Shown here piece after piece: positions 50,600 through 61,050 of a DNA stretch of 64,000 nt. The stretch spans positions 15,292,239-15,356,238 of the forward strand of contig OY747715.1 in the NCBI GenBank assembly GCA_963556495.2. Reading direction: 5' to 3'. Source of the DNA: Valencia hispanica (Eukaryota; Chordata; Actinopteri; Cyprinodontiformes; Valenciidae). Under the pieces are notes generated by a model. The model was not told the DNA's origin. It was given only the letters and a program-made list of their open reading frames with translations, and did no database searches. The translations under genes were made by a program, and so were the position numbers. Position 1 is the first letter of the stretch. Each line of letters starts with the position of its first letter.

Positions 50600-50671
50600 T
50601 TTCAATCTTTTTATGTTAAAGAAAGTAAAACGTTAATAGCAGGAGAGGGAGAATGTTTAGTTGTTGGGAGG
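50600..50671 (-). mobile_element. LINE B fragment duplicated from or parallel to 51,003-51,068
   Basis: TTTTTATGTTAAAGAAAGTA, then TTAATAGCAGGAGAGGGAG and AATGTTTAGTT, occur nearly identically 400 bp downstream within LINE B copy 3. It is either a partial duplication or a second truncated insertion. Confidence 0.55.
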
Positions 50672-50827
50672 ATTTGGTATTGGGTATGAAAGCAGAATCG
50701 CTGAAGGGTCATCTAAATGATTTAATCTTGTCCCATAACTTGAGTTGTTTACTCACCTCAAACCATGTATCAGGTGTGAAGAGCATAATGGGATGAGGAG
50801 TGAATCGCTTGCATTGTGTTTTTGACT

Positions 50828-51405
50828 TTACAGCATTCCCTTATACTGAGCATGGACGTAGCGACAGTGGAGAGGAAAAACTCAGCTTTAACAGGAAGAA
50901 ATCTCCAGCAGAACCTGGCTCAGTACGAGCGGCCATCTGCCACGACCGACTGATGGTTTGAGAAGAGACAGCAGATACACAAAAAAGAAACAGAAGAACC
51001 GACTTTTTATGTTAAAGAAAGTAATAAGTTAATAGCAGGAGAGGGAGAATGTTAAGTTATTGGGAGCATTTTCTCAGATGCCCTCCTCCAGGAAGGCATC
51101 ACAGCCAAAGAGAACGGAGACCAGGTGTAGCTTCTATTGAGAGAAAAAATAAAAATAAAATAGTTCACAGTTGAAATGGCAACAACTAATGCAATTAGAG
51201 AGTAGAAGAAGAAGACGGTAGCAGAGTGAGGAAATGTGGTCAGTTTGTCCTTCAGCAGCCTAAGCCAATAACAGCATAACTACAGCGATAGTTCAGGATA
51301 ACCAAGCCCCTCCAACTATAGGCTTTGTCAGAAAGAAAAGTTTTATGCCTAGTCTTAAAAGTAGACAGAGTGTCTGCCTCACGGACTAAAACTGGGAGCT
51401 GGATC
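50828..51405 (-). mobile_element. L2-type LINE ('LINE B'), copy 3
   Basis: The minus-strand body is shared with 18,875-19,585 (TTATACTGAGCATGGACG, CCATCTGCCACGACCGACTG). It extends further 5' into coding sequence: the C-terminal READTLSTFKTRHKTFLSDK is equivalent to the FKSRLKTHLF ending of LINE A. The 3' microsatellite end is missing. A long CA repeat abuts the truncated 5' side. Confidence 0.6.
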
Positions 51406-51471
51406 CACACACACACACACACACGCACACACACACACACACGCACCCACACACACACACACACACACACA
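51406..51471. repeat. (CA)n microsatellite
   Basis: CA dinucleotides with a few CGCA and CCCA interruptions; frames through it are artefacts. Confidence 0.95.
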
Positions 51472-51479
51472 GATGCACA

Positions 51480-51915
51480 GTATCCCTAATATAAATCCGA
51501 ATGCAATGAAAGGTAATTTTTTAAGGCATCTAGGGGTGTGAATGACTGGCTAGTACTGCGTACTACTTAGGATTAAGAACTACTGCAAGGAAAATCACTT
51601 GATGCAGTTAATTGGCTTCCTCAGACAACTTTTCACAACTTTTTATTCTAAGCTGAATTTGACTGCTTCAATATAACTACAATCAGACTGGAACAGAATC
51701 TGTTATGAATTGGATCTTATTACATTTGTTATGAAATAGCCTTGTATAAATAAACCTAACTGCTTTTGAAATTAAATTACAGGGATAATTGAACTTTTTG
51801 ATGACACTCAAATTAATTTAGCTGCACCTGTTAATAATACAACCGAGGTAAAATTATGAATGTGTCTCAAATTAATTGAAATGTAACAAAAGACCTACAA
51901 CTTGCCCCAGATGTG
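51480..51915. other. Unannotated AT-rich sequence
   Basis: No gene or repeat seen between the CA repeat and the GT/CA cluster. Confidence 0.5.
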
Positions 51916-51918
51916 ATC

Positions 51919-52074
51919 GTGTGTGTGTGTGTGTGTGTGTGTGAGGAACAGATTTGACTTTCCCTTTCAGGGAATCCGATCCTCTCACACACACACAAGT
52001 ACACGCATATACAGCACGCACATAGACACACGCTCTCTCACACACACACACACGCACGCACGCACGCACGCACA
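51919..52074. repeat. Cluster of GT, CA and CGCA microsatellites upstream of the CpG block
   Basis: (GT)n at 51,919-51,943, then CA-rich sequence from 51,985, (CA)n at 52,039-52,053 and (CGCA)n to 52,074. Alternating purine-pyrimidine runs of this kind can adopt Z-DNA. They lie directly upstream of the promoter-like block. Confidence 0.9.
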
Positions 52075-52079
52075 GGTGT

Positions 52080-52200
52080 CGCCTTCCAGTGGTGCGACGG
52101 ATACGCAGCTGCGGCGTGTTTTTCGGTGTGCGAGCGCCTGACGTCAGGAGCGGAGCGGCGCGAGAGGAGTTGAAATAGGGCAGAGCAGAAAGCGGAGCTC
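52080..52200 (+). promoter_or_regulatory. CpG-rich promoter with palindromic CRE
   Basis: A sharp rise in G+C and CpG begins here. A full CRE, TGACGTCA, lies at 52,139-52,146, followed by GGAGCGGAGCGGCGCGAG, a GC-box-like purine-rich run. No TATA box is seen, as is usual for CpG promoters. Strand follows from the splice donor downstream. Expression driven by CREB/ATF is a reasonable inference only. Confidence 0.6.
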
Positions 52201-52471
52201 TGAGAGGAAACCAGCCGCGCAGAGCCAGAAGATGCCAAGCTGCTGCCGCCGCCGCCGCTTCCGCTGCTGCTGCTGCTGCTGAGAGTTGGGGACTCGCTGC
52301 CTGTCGCTATAAGCTACCAACACAGCTGCGTCTGATAGCCACCAGCCCATAATTATTCCGAACCACACAAAAACCCTTTGGGACTACAGATAGCACTGTT
52401 CAGACGAGTCGCTGCGTGGAATCTTTTTTCTTTTTTTCTTCTTTCTGTGCTCTTTCCTCAGAGGATCACAG
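52150..52471 (+). other. Probable non-coding first exon of a host gene (5' UTR)
   Basis: The transcribed block is G+C-rich, contains CCGCCGCCGCCGC and CTGCTGCTGCTGC runs, and ends in CACAG|GTAAGG, a consensus 5' splice site at 52,472. It has no long open frame, only an upstream ORF at 52,232-52,282. A T-rich tract ending TTTCCTCAG at 52,461 could act as an acceptor and leave a 10-nt exon. The start is estimated from the CRE position. No coding exon follows with certainty in the remaining 11.5 kb, so the first intron is long. The gene cannot be named from a 5' UTR. Confidence 0.6.
52232..52282 (+). CDS. Upstream ORF, 16 codons, Cys/Arg only after residue 3
   Basis: ATG at 52,232 opens MPSCCRRRRFRCCCCC and stops at TGA 52,280-52,282. 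The peptide is made by the CTG/CCG triplet run. The start context (AAGATGC) is moderate, with A at -3. If the exon is transcribed, this upstream ORF would be expected to lower translation of the main frame. There is no evidence for a functional peptide. Confidence 0.3.
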   Translation: MPSCCRRRRFRCCCCC

Positions 52472-55400
52472 GTAAGGAAGCAGCTGGCTTTACCAATATT
52501 CATCAGGTACAAGTTCGATTGATACATTTTGTGCGTGCATATTAAATTTTTACTGAACGGAGGTCTTTAAAAAAATGCCAGTAGTTTTATCTGAAAATAG
52601 AAATTCCAGCTGGAGAAAAATGGAGCCTTTATAGCGCAGGGCGATGTCAATGACAGTCACTGACAGTGTTTAACAACACTGTTTAGCGCGTCTGCTGCTA
52701 AGCCAGGTGCTGTACAACAGTCAGTATTGGAGCAAATCTCAAAGAATAACGCGTAAATAAAGAGCTCCAGGGATTTAAATGACAACACCGTGAGGTACGC
52801 ACACTTCTATCTGGACACTCTTGACATGGATTCCCGATCTCAAAATCCCGCTTATGCCTCCCACTGTCAGTTCATCATGCATGATGTTGGGAAGACTTCA
52901 TCCCTTTACAATTAATATATTTGAAGAAATGCAAAAAACAAACAAAAAAAACTCTTTAGAGTGGAAAGGGGATAAAGATTCTTAAGATTTACTTGTGTGA
53001 TTGTATTAAATGAGCTTCTTTTGCCAAGAAAATCCTTTAAGTGTCACAAGAGACGCCGGCCCAGAAGCAGTAAAGCTTCCGTGACGACCAGCGGAGTGGG
53101 AAATGAGTACTGCTTAACGCGCACGCCTGTCATGAGATGCAGTGTGTGGTGCTGAAAACCTCCTAATCGCCAACGGATGCTCTCCTCTCTGCATCCAGGC
53201 AGCCTGCTACGTGAAGGACAGAAAAAAAGCATTTAAATTATAACCGTTCAGTCATAGTCTGGTAAACAACACATGCAACTGCATGGAAAAAACACGAAAA
53301 GCACGTGCAGGCACTTGCAGGCGTCAAGATCAATATCTGACCCTTTTTTCTGAGTGAGAATATGATTGGCTGCAGTTCTCAGACTTATCTGTTTGCACTC
53401 TCACCTAGAGACATATTCCATAATTTCCTGCAACATGCAGCCTATTTGGACTGTGTGATCGTTCCTTGCAGCGTAAAACAATCAAGTGCTTAAGAATACA
53501 TACATGCTGACTCAGTGGAGCCTCCATGAAGAAGACAAACAGCAGCATCAAAGCTGCTGGAGAACTTGAGATGAAACCACTTCTAATCACCAGTGATTAA
53601 ACAAGCCGTGCCCCCAGAGTCGCCTTGAGAAATAATGATGTCAACCGGAATAGTGAGTCAGCCAGGCATACTGTAGCTCGCAATCTGCTGCGTGACTTAT
53701 TAGCTGCCTTCCAGAGAGTCATTACAGTGGGTCCGGCAGATTATGGCTGGTTGTTGCTTCACAGACAGGCTTAATAGTAGGATGACTCAAGAGACAAACA
53801 CACATGCATGCATGCACCCAAACAAATCCTCACCGTAACATTTCCAGTCATTAGAGCTGAATAAGGCTTCTAGAGGGCTCTGCTGATAACCAATTAAACC
53901 AGAAGCAGCTTAAAGCAGCATATGTGCGTGAGAATAACTTATGCTATACTTCATTCTTAGTAGTATGATGGCAGTAGATGCTTATTCTGCTGCTGCTGTG
54001 TGAGAAAAGCTTCACACGCTGCTACAGCTTTTACATGATATGCTATTCTTAGTCTTATTATGTATTCTTATTTATCCAGGTCTCTAGACTGCATTTAAAT
54101 TCATCATCATAAGCATGTAATTGACCTTTTGAGCGACGCTGACAAAATAAATGCTGCAGTGAGCTTTCCCACTCCGATAAATTGCTATGTGGCGTCAATA
54201 CCGCTGTTGTTTTGTCATTGTTAATGGGCAATTTGATTTCAGATTGCTTTGATTGAGGCTGCTTGCAGAGTGAAGGTGCGCAGATAACTTGTACAAAACA
54301 AAACGTTGCTGAAAAAGCTAATAAATTAGTCTTACTGCTCATACTTAGTGTCAGTATAGTAATGTAATAAATATGACATGACCAACAATTAGACTCAGCA
54401 GTTAGAAGGCTGGAGATGGTTTTCTTGCTCCAGGAGATTTTAGGTGCTTTGTTGGTAGGTGAGCAAGTTGTATTAGATAAACTCTAGGATACAATACTCA
54501 ATACAAATGCATCTTTTCAATACTTTTAGTTTTAGGCAGTTAAATTATAGGTTTTCTGCAAGACAAATTAGGATTCAAGTTTCAGTTTCTTTGTTTTATA
54601 TCAAGTGCCCGCAGAACAAGCTATCGTTTTTTGTTAACAGGATCAATATTTCTTTAAGGAAAAAAACAAAACCCAACCCATTCTGAACTTCCACAAAAAA
54701 TCGATGAGAATAGCTTCACACATGCTTGCAGCATCCGGTCTTGCTTTAAAATAACTAAATTTATTTTTTTCTCCACGTGCTGGGATGTAGGGTTTTTTTT
54801 CCCAAGGAGGCAAGGACAGCCTTCAATGATTATGAATGGGTTGTTGTGGAGGAAAAAGCTGCAAGACTGACTTCTTAGAGGTGATCTAGTTGGTTGAATT
54901 GGTTGAGTGAGGATGCACGCAATGAGTTGTGCTTGGAGCTCATTTTCTATCTTGCCGTATATGTTGGCATATCGAACAACTAGTGTTGCACACTTCTAAA
55001 CATTAAGGAGTGAAGCACACCAGGTATTTGTGTCACTTTTATTGTGCAGTCATTTTATTTAGTTTGTGTGCATTGGGATGAAGCGTGCAGATTTCATTGT
55101 CATGCTGTATCAGAAGAGATTATTACTGGGTTTTTGAGTTACTTTTGTTTTGTGTTTATGGAGCAATTGACCATTTGAGTGTTTAATGCTCAACAAAAGC
55201 CCCAAATGCTCAAATATTATCTATCCATATTAATTAACCACAAAGTGGGTCTGCACAATGTCGCATGAGATTAAGTTATATTACTGGGTCACCCCTGAAA
55301 CATTTGAGTCGACTTTGCAACAGCAAAGCAAATGTGTGGCTTATTTGAACATCTTGGAGTCAGGATGCTCATGCATCATGTCCACAACATGGGTTGCAGC

Positions 55401-55488
55401 CTGCTGGTGCTAAATATCTGTTCGCTAAAGTGAGAAGTAAAGAGGATAGTGATTCTCGAGGATATTTACTTAGGGCTGTGTACCTTCC
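52472..55488. other. Presumed first intron, unannotated; regulatory-like block 53,500-53,770
   Basis: No coding exon is recognised. The stretch 53,500-53,770 has AP-1-like (TGAGTCAGCC, TGACTTATTAG) and homeodomain-like sites in less AT-biased sequence, and could be an intronic enhancer. A weak CpG-containing patch lies at 53,050-53,200. Confidence 0.3.
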
Positions 55489-55498
55489 TACATTACCA
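55489..55498 (+). repeat. Candidate target-site duplication, left copy
   Basis: TACATTACCA here corresponds to TACATTACTA at 58,847-58,856: eight exact positions, or nine of ten. Confidence 0.6.
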
Positions 55499-56006
55499 TG
55501 GAAACGTATGTGTAACATAAATAAAATTAAAATGCATTTGCAGAAATTATTTTTCATTTTCTAAATCTAGCTGCTATTTTTGACTCATAAATAAAATTAA
55601 AAAGAAATCATCCAAACTGCTTTTTCATTTTACAATTCAACATTGCTCGTTCTGTAACTTAATTAAAATGAAATAGAAAAGGACATTTAAGATTTAATTT
55701 TCAAATTGCATCCCAGCAAAATAGTTACAAAATTCAATTTGAAATGTCAAAGTTGAAAATGAAAATGCATTTGCAGAAATGCATTTTCATTTTCAGAATA
55801 CAAATGCCCTTTTGACTCATAAATAAAATTAAAAATAAATTATCCAAACTGCTTTTTCATTTTGCAATTCAGCGTAGCTCGTTCCGTGACCTAATTAAAA
55901 AGAAAATGTATTGCTTTTTCGTTTTCATCCCTACCCCTGCAAAAGGTGTAACATAATTCAAATCGAATTATCAATCCCTCACGGCGCAGGAGAATGACGT
56001 CAGGGC
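55499..56006 (+). repeat. Left terminal inverted repeat with two internal direct repeats
   Basis: Two units (about 55,540-55,675 and 55,772-55,910) share TGCAGAAAT, TTGACTCATAAATAAAATTA, ATCCAAACTGCTTTTTCATT and GCTCGTTC. The arm ends at TGACGTCA (55,995-56,002), a CRE/ATF palindrome. Confidence 0.8.
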
Positions 56007-56511
56007 TCCTTCTTCTTCTTCAGTCCCCAGCCTGACCGTGCTTAGCAATCAAAACGTTAGGGGGTGTTTGTGTATAGTTGATGCTGGTGAAAGAGAGGAA
56101 AAGTAACAAGAAGGCAAGTGGAAAAGTATGAGTGTGAGCATACACATATATAAAGGCTATGTGATCCCAATTCAGGGGCTGCATCCTTCTAAGGACCCGT
56201 CCTCCTTGGTCTAAGAAGGACGTCAGGTCATTCGTAGACCAGGTGGACCACCGCATGTTAGACCACCTTCAAGTGAGGCAACACTTGGAAATATGCCGTC
56301 AAGCCAGCCGTTTATAGTAATATTACATTTCAGTTTTTCTTTTTTAATAAATTCACAAAATATTCTACATTTGTTTTTCTTCTGTAAAGATGGGGTGCTG
56401 ATTGTACATTAATGAGAAATAAAATGATCTTTTTTGATTTTAGAAAATGGCTGCAATGAAACAGTGACAAATTTAAAGGGGTCTGTACACTTTACATAAC
56501 TAAATATTACA

Positions 56512-56515
<4 letters not shown>

Positions 56516-56594
<79 letters not shown>
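56516..56594. repeat. (TA)n microsatellite inside the long-TIR element
   Basis: About 39 uninterrupted TA repeats followed by a diverged continuation. Confidence 0.95.
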
Positions 56595-56597
<3 letters not shown>

Positions 56598-57480
56598 TTA
56601 TTTAATAGTTATATAAATAATTAAATATTACATAAAATGTTTCTAATATTCAGTTGATTTAAAAACAAAATTGTGTGCCAAATTGAATTGAATATATCGT
56701 TTTTTTCTTACTATGTGATGTCTTGCTAATCGGCACTTTCTGAATAAATACAATGAATAGATTTTTTTAAACAACCAGTGCAACAATAACTTTACATTTT
56801 TATGTTTTTAACACCATTGCGGGTCATAACAGCATGAGCTCTTCTCTGCATCTGCCTCAGTGCTGGTGACATTGTGGCACCTGGGGATGAGCTTGAAGAT
56901 GATGTAGCAGAGGATGAGGCTGGTTTGGAGAACTCAGTGGTGTTCTCTGGTGGGACAAACTGTCTTCTGAACACGTCTTAGTGATGTGGCAGCAGTCTAT
57001 TAAGCCAGCCCTGGACGACGCAGCGCAAAGAACAGTGCAAAGAAGCTACCCGAAGCCTTCTCTGCAGACCAACCTAATTGATGTTCCCCTCGTCAACCAA
57101 AAAATACCACCCACAGGCCTCAGCTGGATAACTCCATCCACATCTCTGAGCTTTATTCAGCCTGTTAATTCTAATAAAGCTTAAAGAACGGCCCAGGAAG
57201 AGCTCATTCAGGTGAATCCTGCATGAGTAACTATAAATAACTACACAATAATTTATCCTAATGTCAATTTTTGTTATTTCATTTCAATAGTCATTTTAAA
57301 TTGTTCAAGGTAAGCTCAATGTTCATACCTTTAAAAATTCAATGCAACTGTTAGTAAAATGACAATTATATTTCAGATTTGTTTTAATCAATTTATTTAT
57401 AACAACCATGGAACAACTAAATAACCAAAGTGACAAAAACATAAATTGACAAACAGAAAACAGTGATCCATCCGGTCCTT

Positions 57481-57559
57481 CCTCTCCTCTCCTCTCCTCT
57501 CCTCTCCTCTCCTCTCCTCTCCTCTCCTCTCCTCTCCTCTCCTCTCCTCTCCTCTCCTC
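57481..57559. repeat. (CCTCT)n pentanucleotide satellite, about 16 units
   Basis: A perfect pyrimidine-only array; such mirror tracts can form triplex DNA. The EERRG and SSPLL frames on the two strands are by-products. Confidence 0.95.
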
Positions 57560-58127
57560 CGCCTCCCTTTGATTCCTCATGTCCTAAACAAGAAATCAAT
57601 ACACAGTTTTCAAAAAAAGCAACACAAAAACTTGTAGCAAATCTCTATTTATTAACATGATCAGTCATACGTTATGTATTGATGCACTGCTGCACATGCA
57701 CATACAGTGCTTTTTCATTACAAAAATAATCTCATTTGTTTTTGGCCAACAATGGGTGACATTCCCCTCCAGATTTACCATAATTGTATTTATAAAATAG
57801 ATAGAAAATAAGTGCAGATGAGGAACATGGCAACTGTGTTATTTGTGAATTCAAAACTATAGTTTTTACAGCAGAACACAAGAGATCACATACTAAGAAT
57901 ACAGGTTATGAGGTTTTTGAGGCTTAATAAGACTCCTCTAAGCATTAGGTGTGTAATTGGATTTATTCTTCTACCTCCATGCCACCGTGGCCCAATTTTG
58001 CCTCGGTAAAGAGGTAATAATTTCCCCTAAAAGAAGTCGTTTTTTTTTCCCCTTTGCAAAACCCAAAATAAGCTGTACATAAGTGGGGCAATAGACGGAG
58101 AACCATTAGACCAACATAGGAGCTCGT

Positions 58128-58343
58128 TTATGGGCGATAGTTTACAAATAATAATATTATATTATAATACATGTCTATACTAACAACAAAAGCCAAATAA
58201 CACAACCGCGTTAAGTTTAACATTTTTGTATCGCCAGATTTTAATAACTTACATTTAAAACTGTACTCTTCGCTTGCTCCGTCTCCAGCTTCATCCGCCA
58301 TTGTTGCTGGAACAGAAATCTTCTCGCAATGCCCTGACGTCAT
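58128..58343 (-). other. Exon-like segment beside the right inverted repeat
   Basis: On the minus strand, ACAATGGCGG is a good translation-start context. It opens MADEAGDGASEEYSFK and then reaches AAAT|GTAAGT, a plausible 5' splice site, so this may be the first exon of a gene of the element, driven by the CRE-containing arm. No matching downstream exon was identified. The continuation of the frame past the donor looks like intron. Confidence 0.3.
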
Positions 58344-58846
58344 TCTCCTGCGCCGTGTGGGATTGCGAATCCACTTTGAAATATGTTACACTTTTTGCGG
58401 CGGGAAGTTTGAAAACGAAAAAGCAGTATAATTTTCTTTATCGTTTTAATTAAGTTACAGAACGAGCAATGTTGAATTGTAAAATGAAAAAGCAGTTTGG
58501 ATGATTTCTTTTTAATTTTATTTCTGAGTCAAAAGGGGCATTTGTATTTAGAAAATGAAAATGCATTTCTGCTAATGCATTTTAATTTTCAACTTTGACA
58601 TTTCAAATTGAATTTTGTTACTGTTTTGCTGGGGTGCAATTTGAAAATTAAATCTTAAATGTCCTTTTCTATTTCATTTTAATTAAGTTACAGAATGAGC
58701 AATGTTGAATTGTAAAATGAAAAAGCACTTTGGGTTATTTATTTTTAATTTTATTTATGAGTCCAAAATAGCAGCTAGATTTAGAAAATGAAAAAGCATT
58801 TCTGCAAATGCATTTTAATTTTATTTATGTTACACATACACTTCCA
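58331..58846 (-). repeat. Right terminal inverted repeat
   Basis: Reverse complement of the left arm, with the same two internal units (AATGTTGAATTGTAAAATGA occurs at 58,468 and 58,700) and the same CRE palindrome at 58,335-58,342. Confidence 0.8.
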
Positions 58847-58859
58847 TACATTACTAAAA

Positions 58860-59650
58860 TGCAAGGCCCATTTGCAATAGTTTGAAAGGGTGTTTAACAA
58901 AAAAAAAGAATTTGACCCCTGCAATTGGTGTTGGTGTTTTGTGGTGTAAACTTGAAGGAGTAATAGAAGAAGGGGAAACAACTTGGTTACCATGGGAACT
59001 TGACACATACTGATGGACATACATTATTACTGACCAAGAAGTCACACAGATTTATTTAGCATCCCCGCCTGCTGGTTGGGTATAAATAGATGTAAGAGTT
59101 GCTGCTTCTACAGTAGACTGCACTTCATCCATGAGCTCCTGGCAAGAGAAACAGTTTGTTTGAGAGTTTTAGCTTTTTTATTTTCCCCTCAAGGACATGA
59201 ATCATTTTAGCATGTCTGCAATACTCATACTGAGTAGAAATCTGATCCTTTAAAAAAAAAAAAAAGATAAAAACCTTTATGGTTACCAAACGTGAAAATA
59301 TGATCACAGCAGTTTGATAAAATAGTGATTTTGAATAGAGTAAGAATTATTCTTCAACACAAGTGGCGGTTTAATCAGAAATGTGATTTATTCCCACTCC
59401 AAATGTATATCCCCTAAGGTAAATCATATCTTTCTGTCTTTCAATTTATACACCTGGTGACTCGGCTTTCCAGGTTTTCAGGAAATATAATGAGCCGTTC
59501 TCAAAAACAAAGGCAAAGAGTTATTATGTGCTCGAAGACAAAGTCTTATGAGCTGCCACTTTAGCTATACACTCACACTATGATGCAGGAGACAAGATTA
59601 GTTTTAAATTGAAATGATGAAACTTTTCCTTTGGGATTTACCATAGGGGT
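58860..59650. other. Unannotated AT-rich sequence
   Basis: No gene or recognisable repeat. Confidence 0.45.
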
Positions 59651-59655
59651 TAGTG

Positions 59656-59676
59656 ACACACACACACACACACACA
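59656..59676. repeat. (CA)n microsatellite, short
   Basis: About ten CA repeats. Confidence 0.9.
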
Positions 59677-59776
59677 GTCGTACTTGGAGATGGAAAGCAC
59701 TTAATAAGAATGACACTAAGGCTAAGGTACTTTACTAAAAATGATACACTATGTTCTGTACATTCCTATTCCACAG

Positions 59777-59882
59777 GCTTATTTCTGGGCCTGTTGGATC
59801 TCCAGGATCTCCAGGTCCTCTTGACTCCCCACAGAGTGCAGGACAGGCAGACGTGGACACTGCTGGTCACTTGAAATTCTGA
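59777..59882 (+). other. Possible short terminal exon with collagen-like Gly-X-Y triplets
   Basis: A fair acceptor (CCTATTCCACAG at 59,765-59,776) is followed by a 34-codon open frame with GPVGSPGSPGPLDSPQSAGQ and a TGA at 59,880-59,882. Four consecutive Gly-X-Y triplets before the run breaks could be the end of a collagen-like protein. The same pattern could arise from the GGATCTCCA repeat present there. It is on the same strand as the putative first exon at 52.2 kb, but a link is speculative. Confidence 0.2.
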
Positions 59883-61050
59883 TCAGTGATGTTGAACTTC
59901 TAGAAATGACCTTTACTGCTGCATCCCATATGAGCTCAGAGCATCAGCGGCGCAGCTCTGCCCAAACAGAGCTGCCTCCTCTGCCTGAAAAGAGTCAGCG
60001 GAGAGTGAGAAATGTGGAGAGGGGTTAGGGAAAGGTCACCTGCCATATCTGTTTTCAGCATTGACTTTAGTCGGCCATCTGCCAGCCTCTTTTATGCCAC
60101 TATCCCTCTGCCCCCATGTTTATAACTCCCAAACTGGCGATCGTTTTGCTTTGGAGGAGTGATATGACTTCACCCTCTGGGTCATACCACTGCTTATCCA
60201 ATGGGTACTTCCTACTAAACTTCATTTGTTGGCAGTCTTACATGAGGTTCTATTGGTAAAGGGTATTGGATCATGCAGATCTCATCTGGATCCTTCTTTA
60301 ACTGATTATGGTCAGATATAATAAAGATCTGCAAGATCTGTGATCAGATGTCTGTTTGACCTAATACTGATCTATGCTATGATTAAATGCTAAAACAGTT
60401 ATAACGTTTAAAAAAAATTTCTAACGTATGGATGCACGGTCCAACAGCTGTTAGAGCTTTTCCTTTTAGCAGGAAGGTCCTTTCTTTGCATCTTCTTTTT
60501 TCTTTGTACCGACTGTCCAAAAACATCCATATCAGGAGATTTGCACTCTAAATCCCCCTTAGGCATGAGTATATGTGTGTGCATGGTTGTATGGTGCTTT
60601 GTGTCTGTGTTGCCCTGTGATTGACAGGTGACCTACAGAGGGTGTAGCCTCACTCATTTGACCTCCAGAGACCCTGAAATGAATACATGTAAAGAAACAA
60701 CAAATACGGATGCACAGATTTTCTTGAAATATTTGTTCAGGTTACTTATTTGACAGAGTTGTGCTTTTTTTGTCACATCCTGACTTCTGTACTTGATCTT
60801 GTTTCAGTGATTCTGATCTTGTAGACATTAATAATAAAAAGCACAGCTGGGTAATGAAGCATGTGTTAACACTGCTGGATTTCACAAGAAGCCAGGTTTT
60901 TTAAAAGAGAACTGAAGGGAAAAATGCCTATTTTGCTTTTTTTAAATCTTATATGACAAGAAGTACAAGAATAGAGCTTTGTGCTATGGTGAATGAGCAC
61001 CTTTTGACAGATTTGAGGACATATTTATCTGAGTTGCACTTGTCATGGTA
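59883..61050. other. Unannotated sequence; donor of a 29-nt inverted copy at 60,002-60,030
   Basis: The region 59,940-60,130 is G+C-richer and not obviously repetitive. The segment 60,002-60,030 recurs inverted at 61,051-61,079 next to the LINE junction. No gene is recognised. Confidence 0.4.

Larger units (their letters stand above)
55499..58846. mobile_element. Unclassified 3.35-kb DNA element with about 510-bp terminal inverted repeats
   Basis: The left arm (55,499-56,006) and right arm (58,331-58,846) are reverse complements along their whole length with modest divergence, from the outer TGGAAACGTATGTGTAAC / TGGAAGTGTATGTGTAAC to the inner GGCGCAGGAGAATGACGTCA. Arms this long, with 8-10 bp flanking duplication, recall Mutator-like or foldback-type elements; hAT and Tc1 do not usually look like this. 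The interior (2.3 kb) is largely non-coding and includes TA and CCTCT satellites, so it is probably non-autonomous. One short ATG-opened exon-like segment lies beside the right arm. Family is unknown. Confidence 0.75.

Noticed and set aside
52144..52368. Minus-strand frame with Gln and Arg runs over the CpG block
   Set aside because: It is the complement of the CTG/CCG triplet run; the splice donor and CRE arrangement support plus-strand transcription.
57323..57660. Frames with repeated EERRG or SSPLL
   Set aside because: Translation of the (CCTCT)n satellite.
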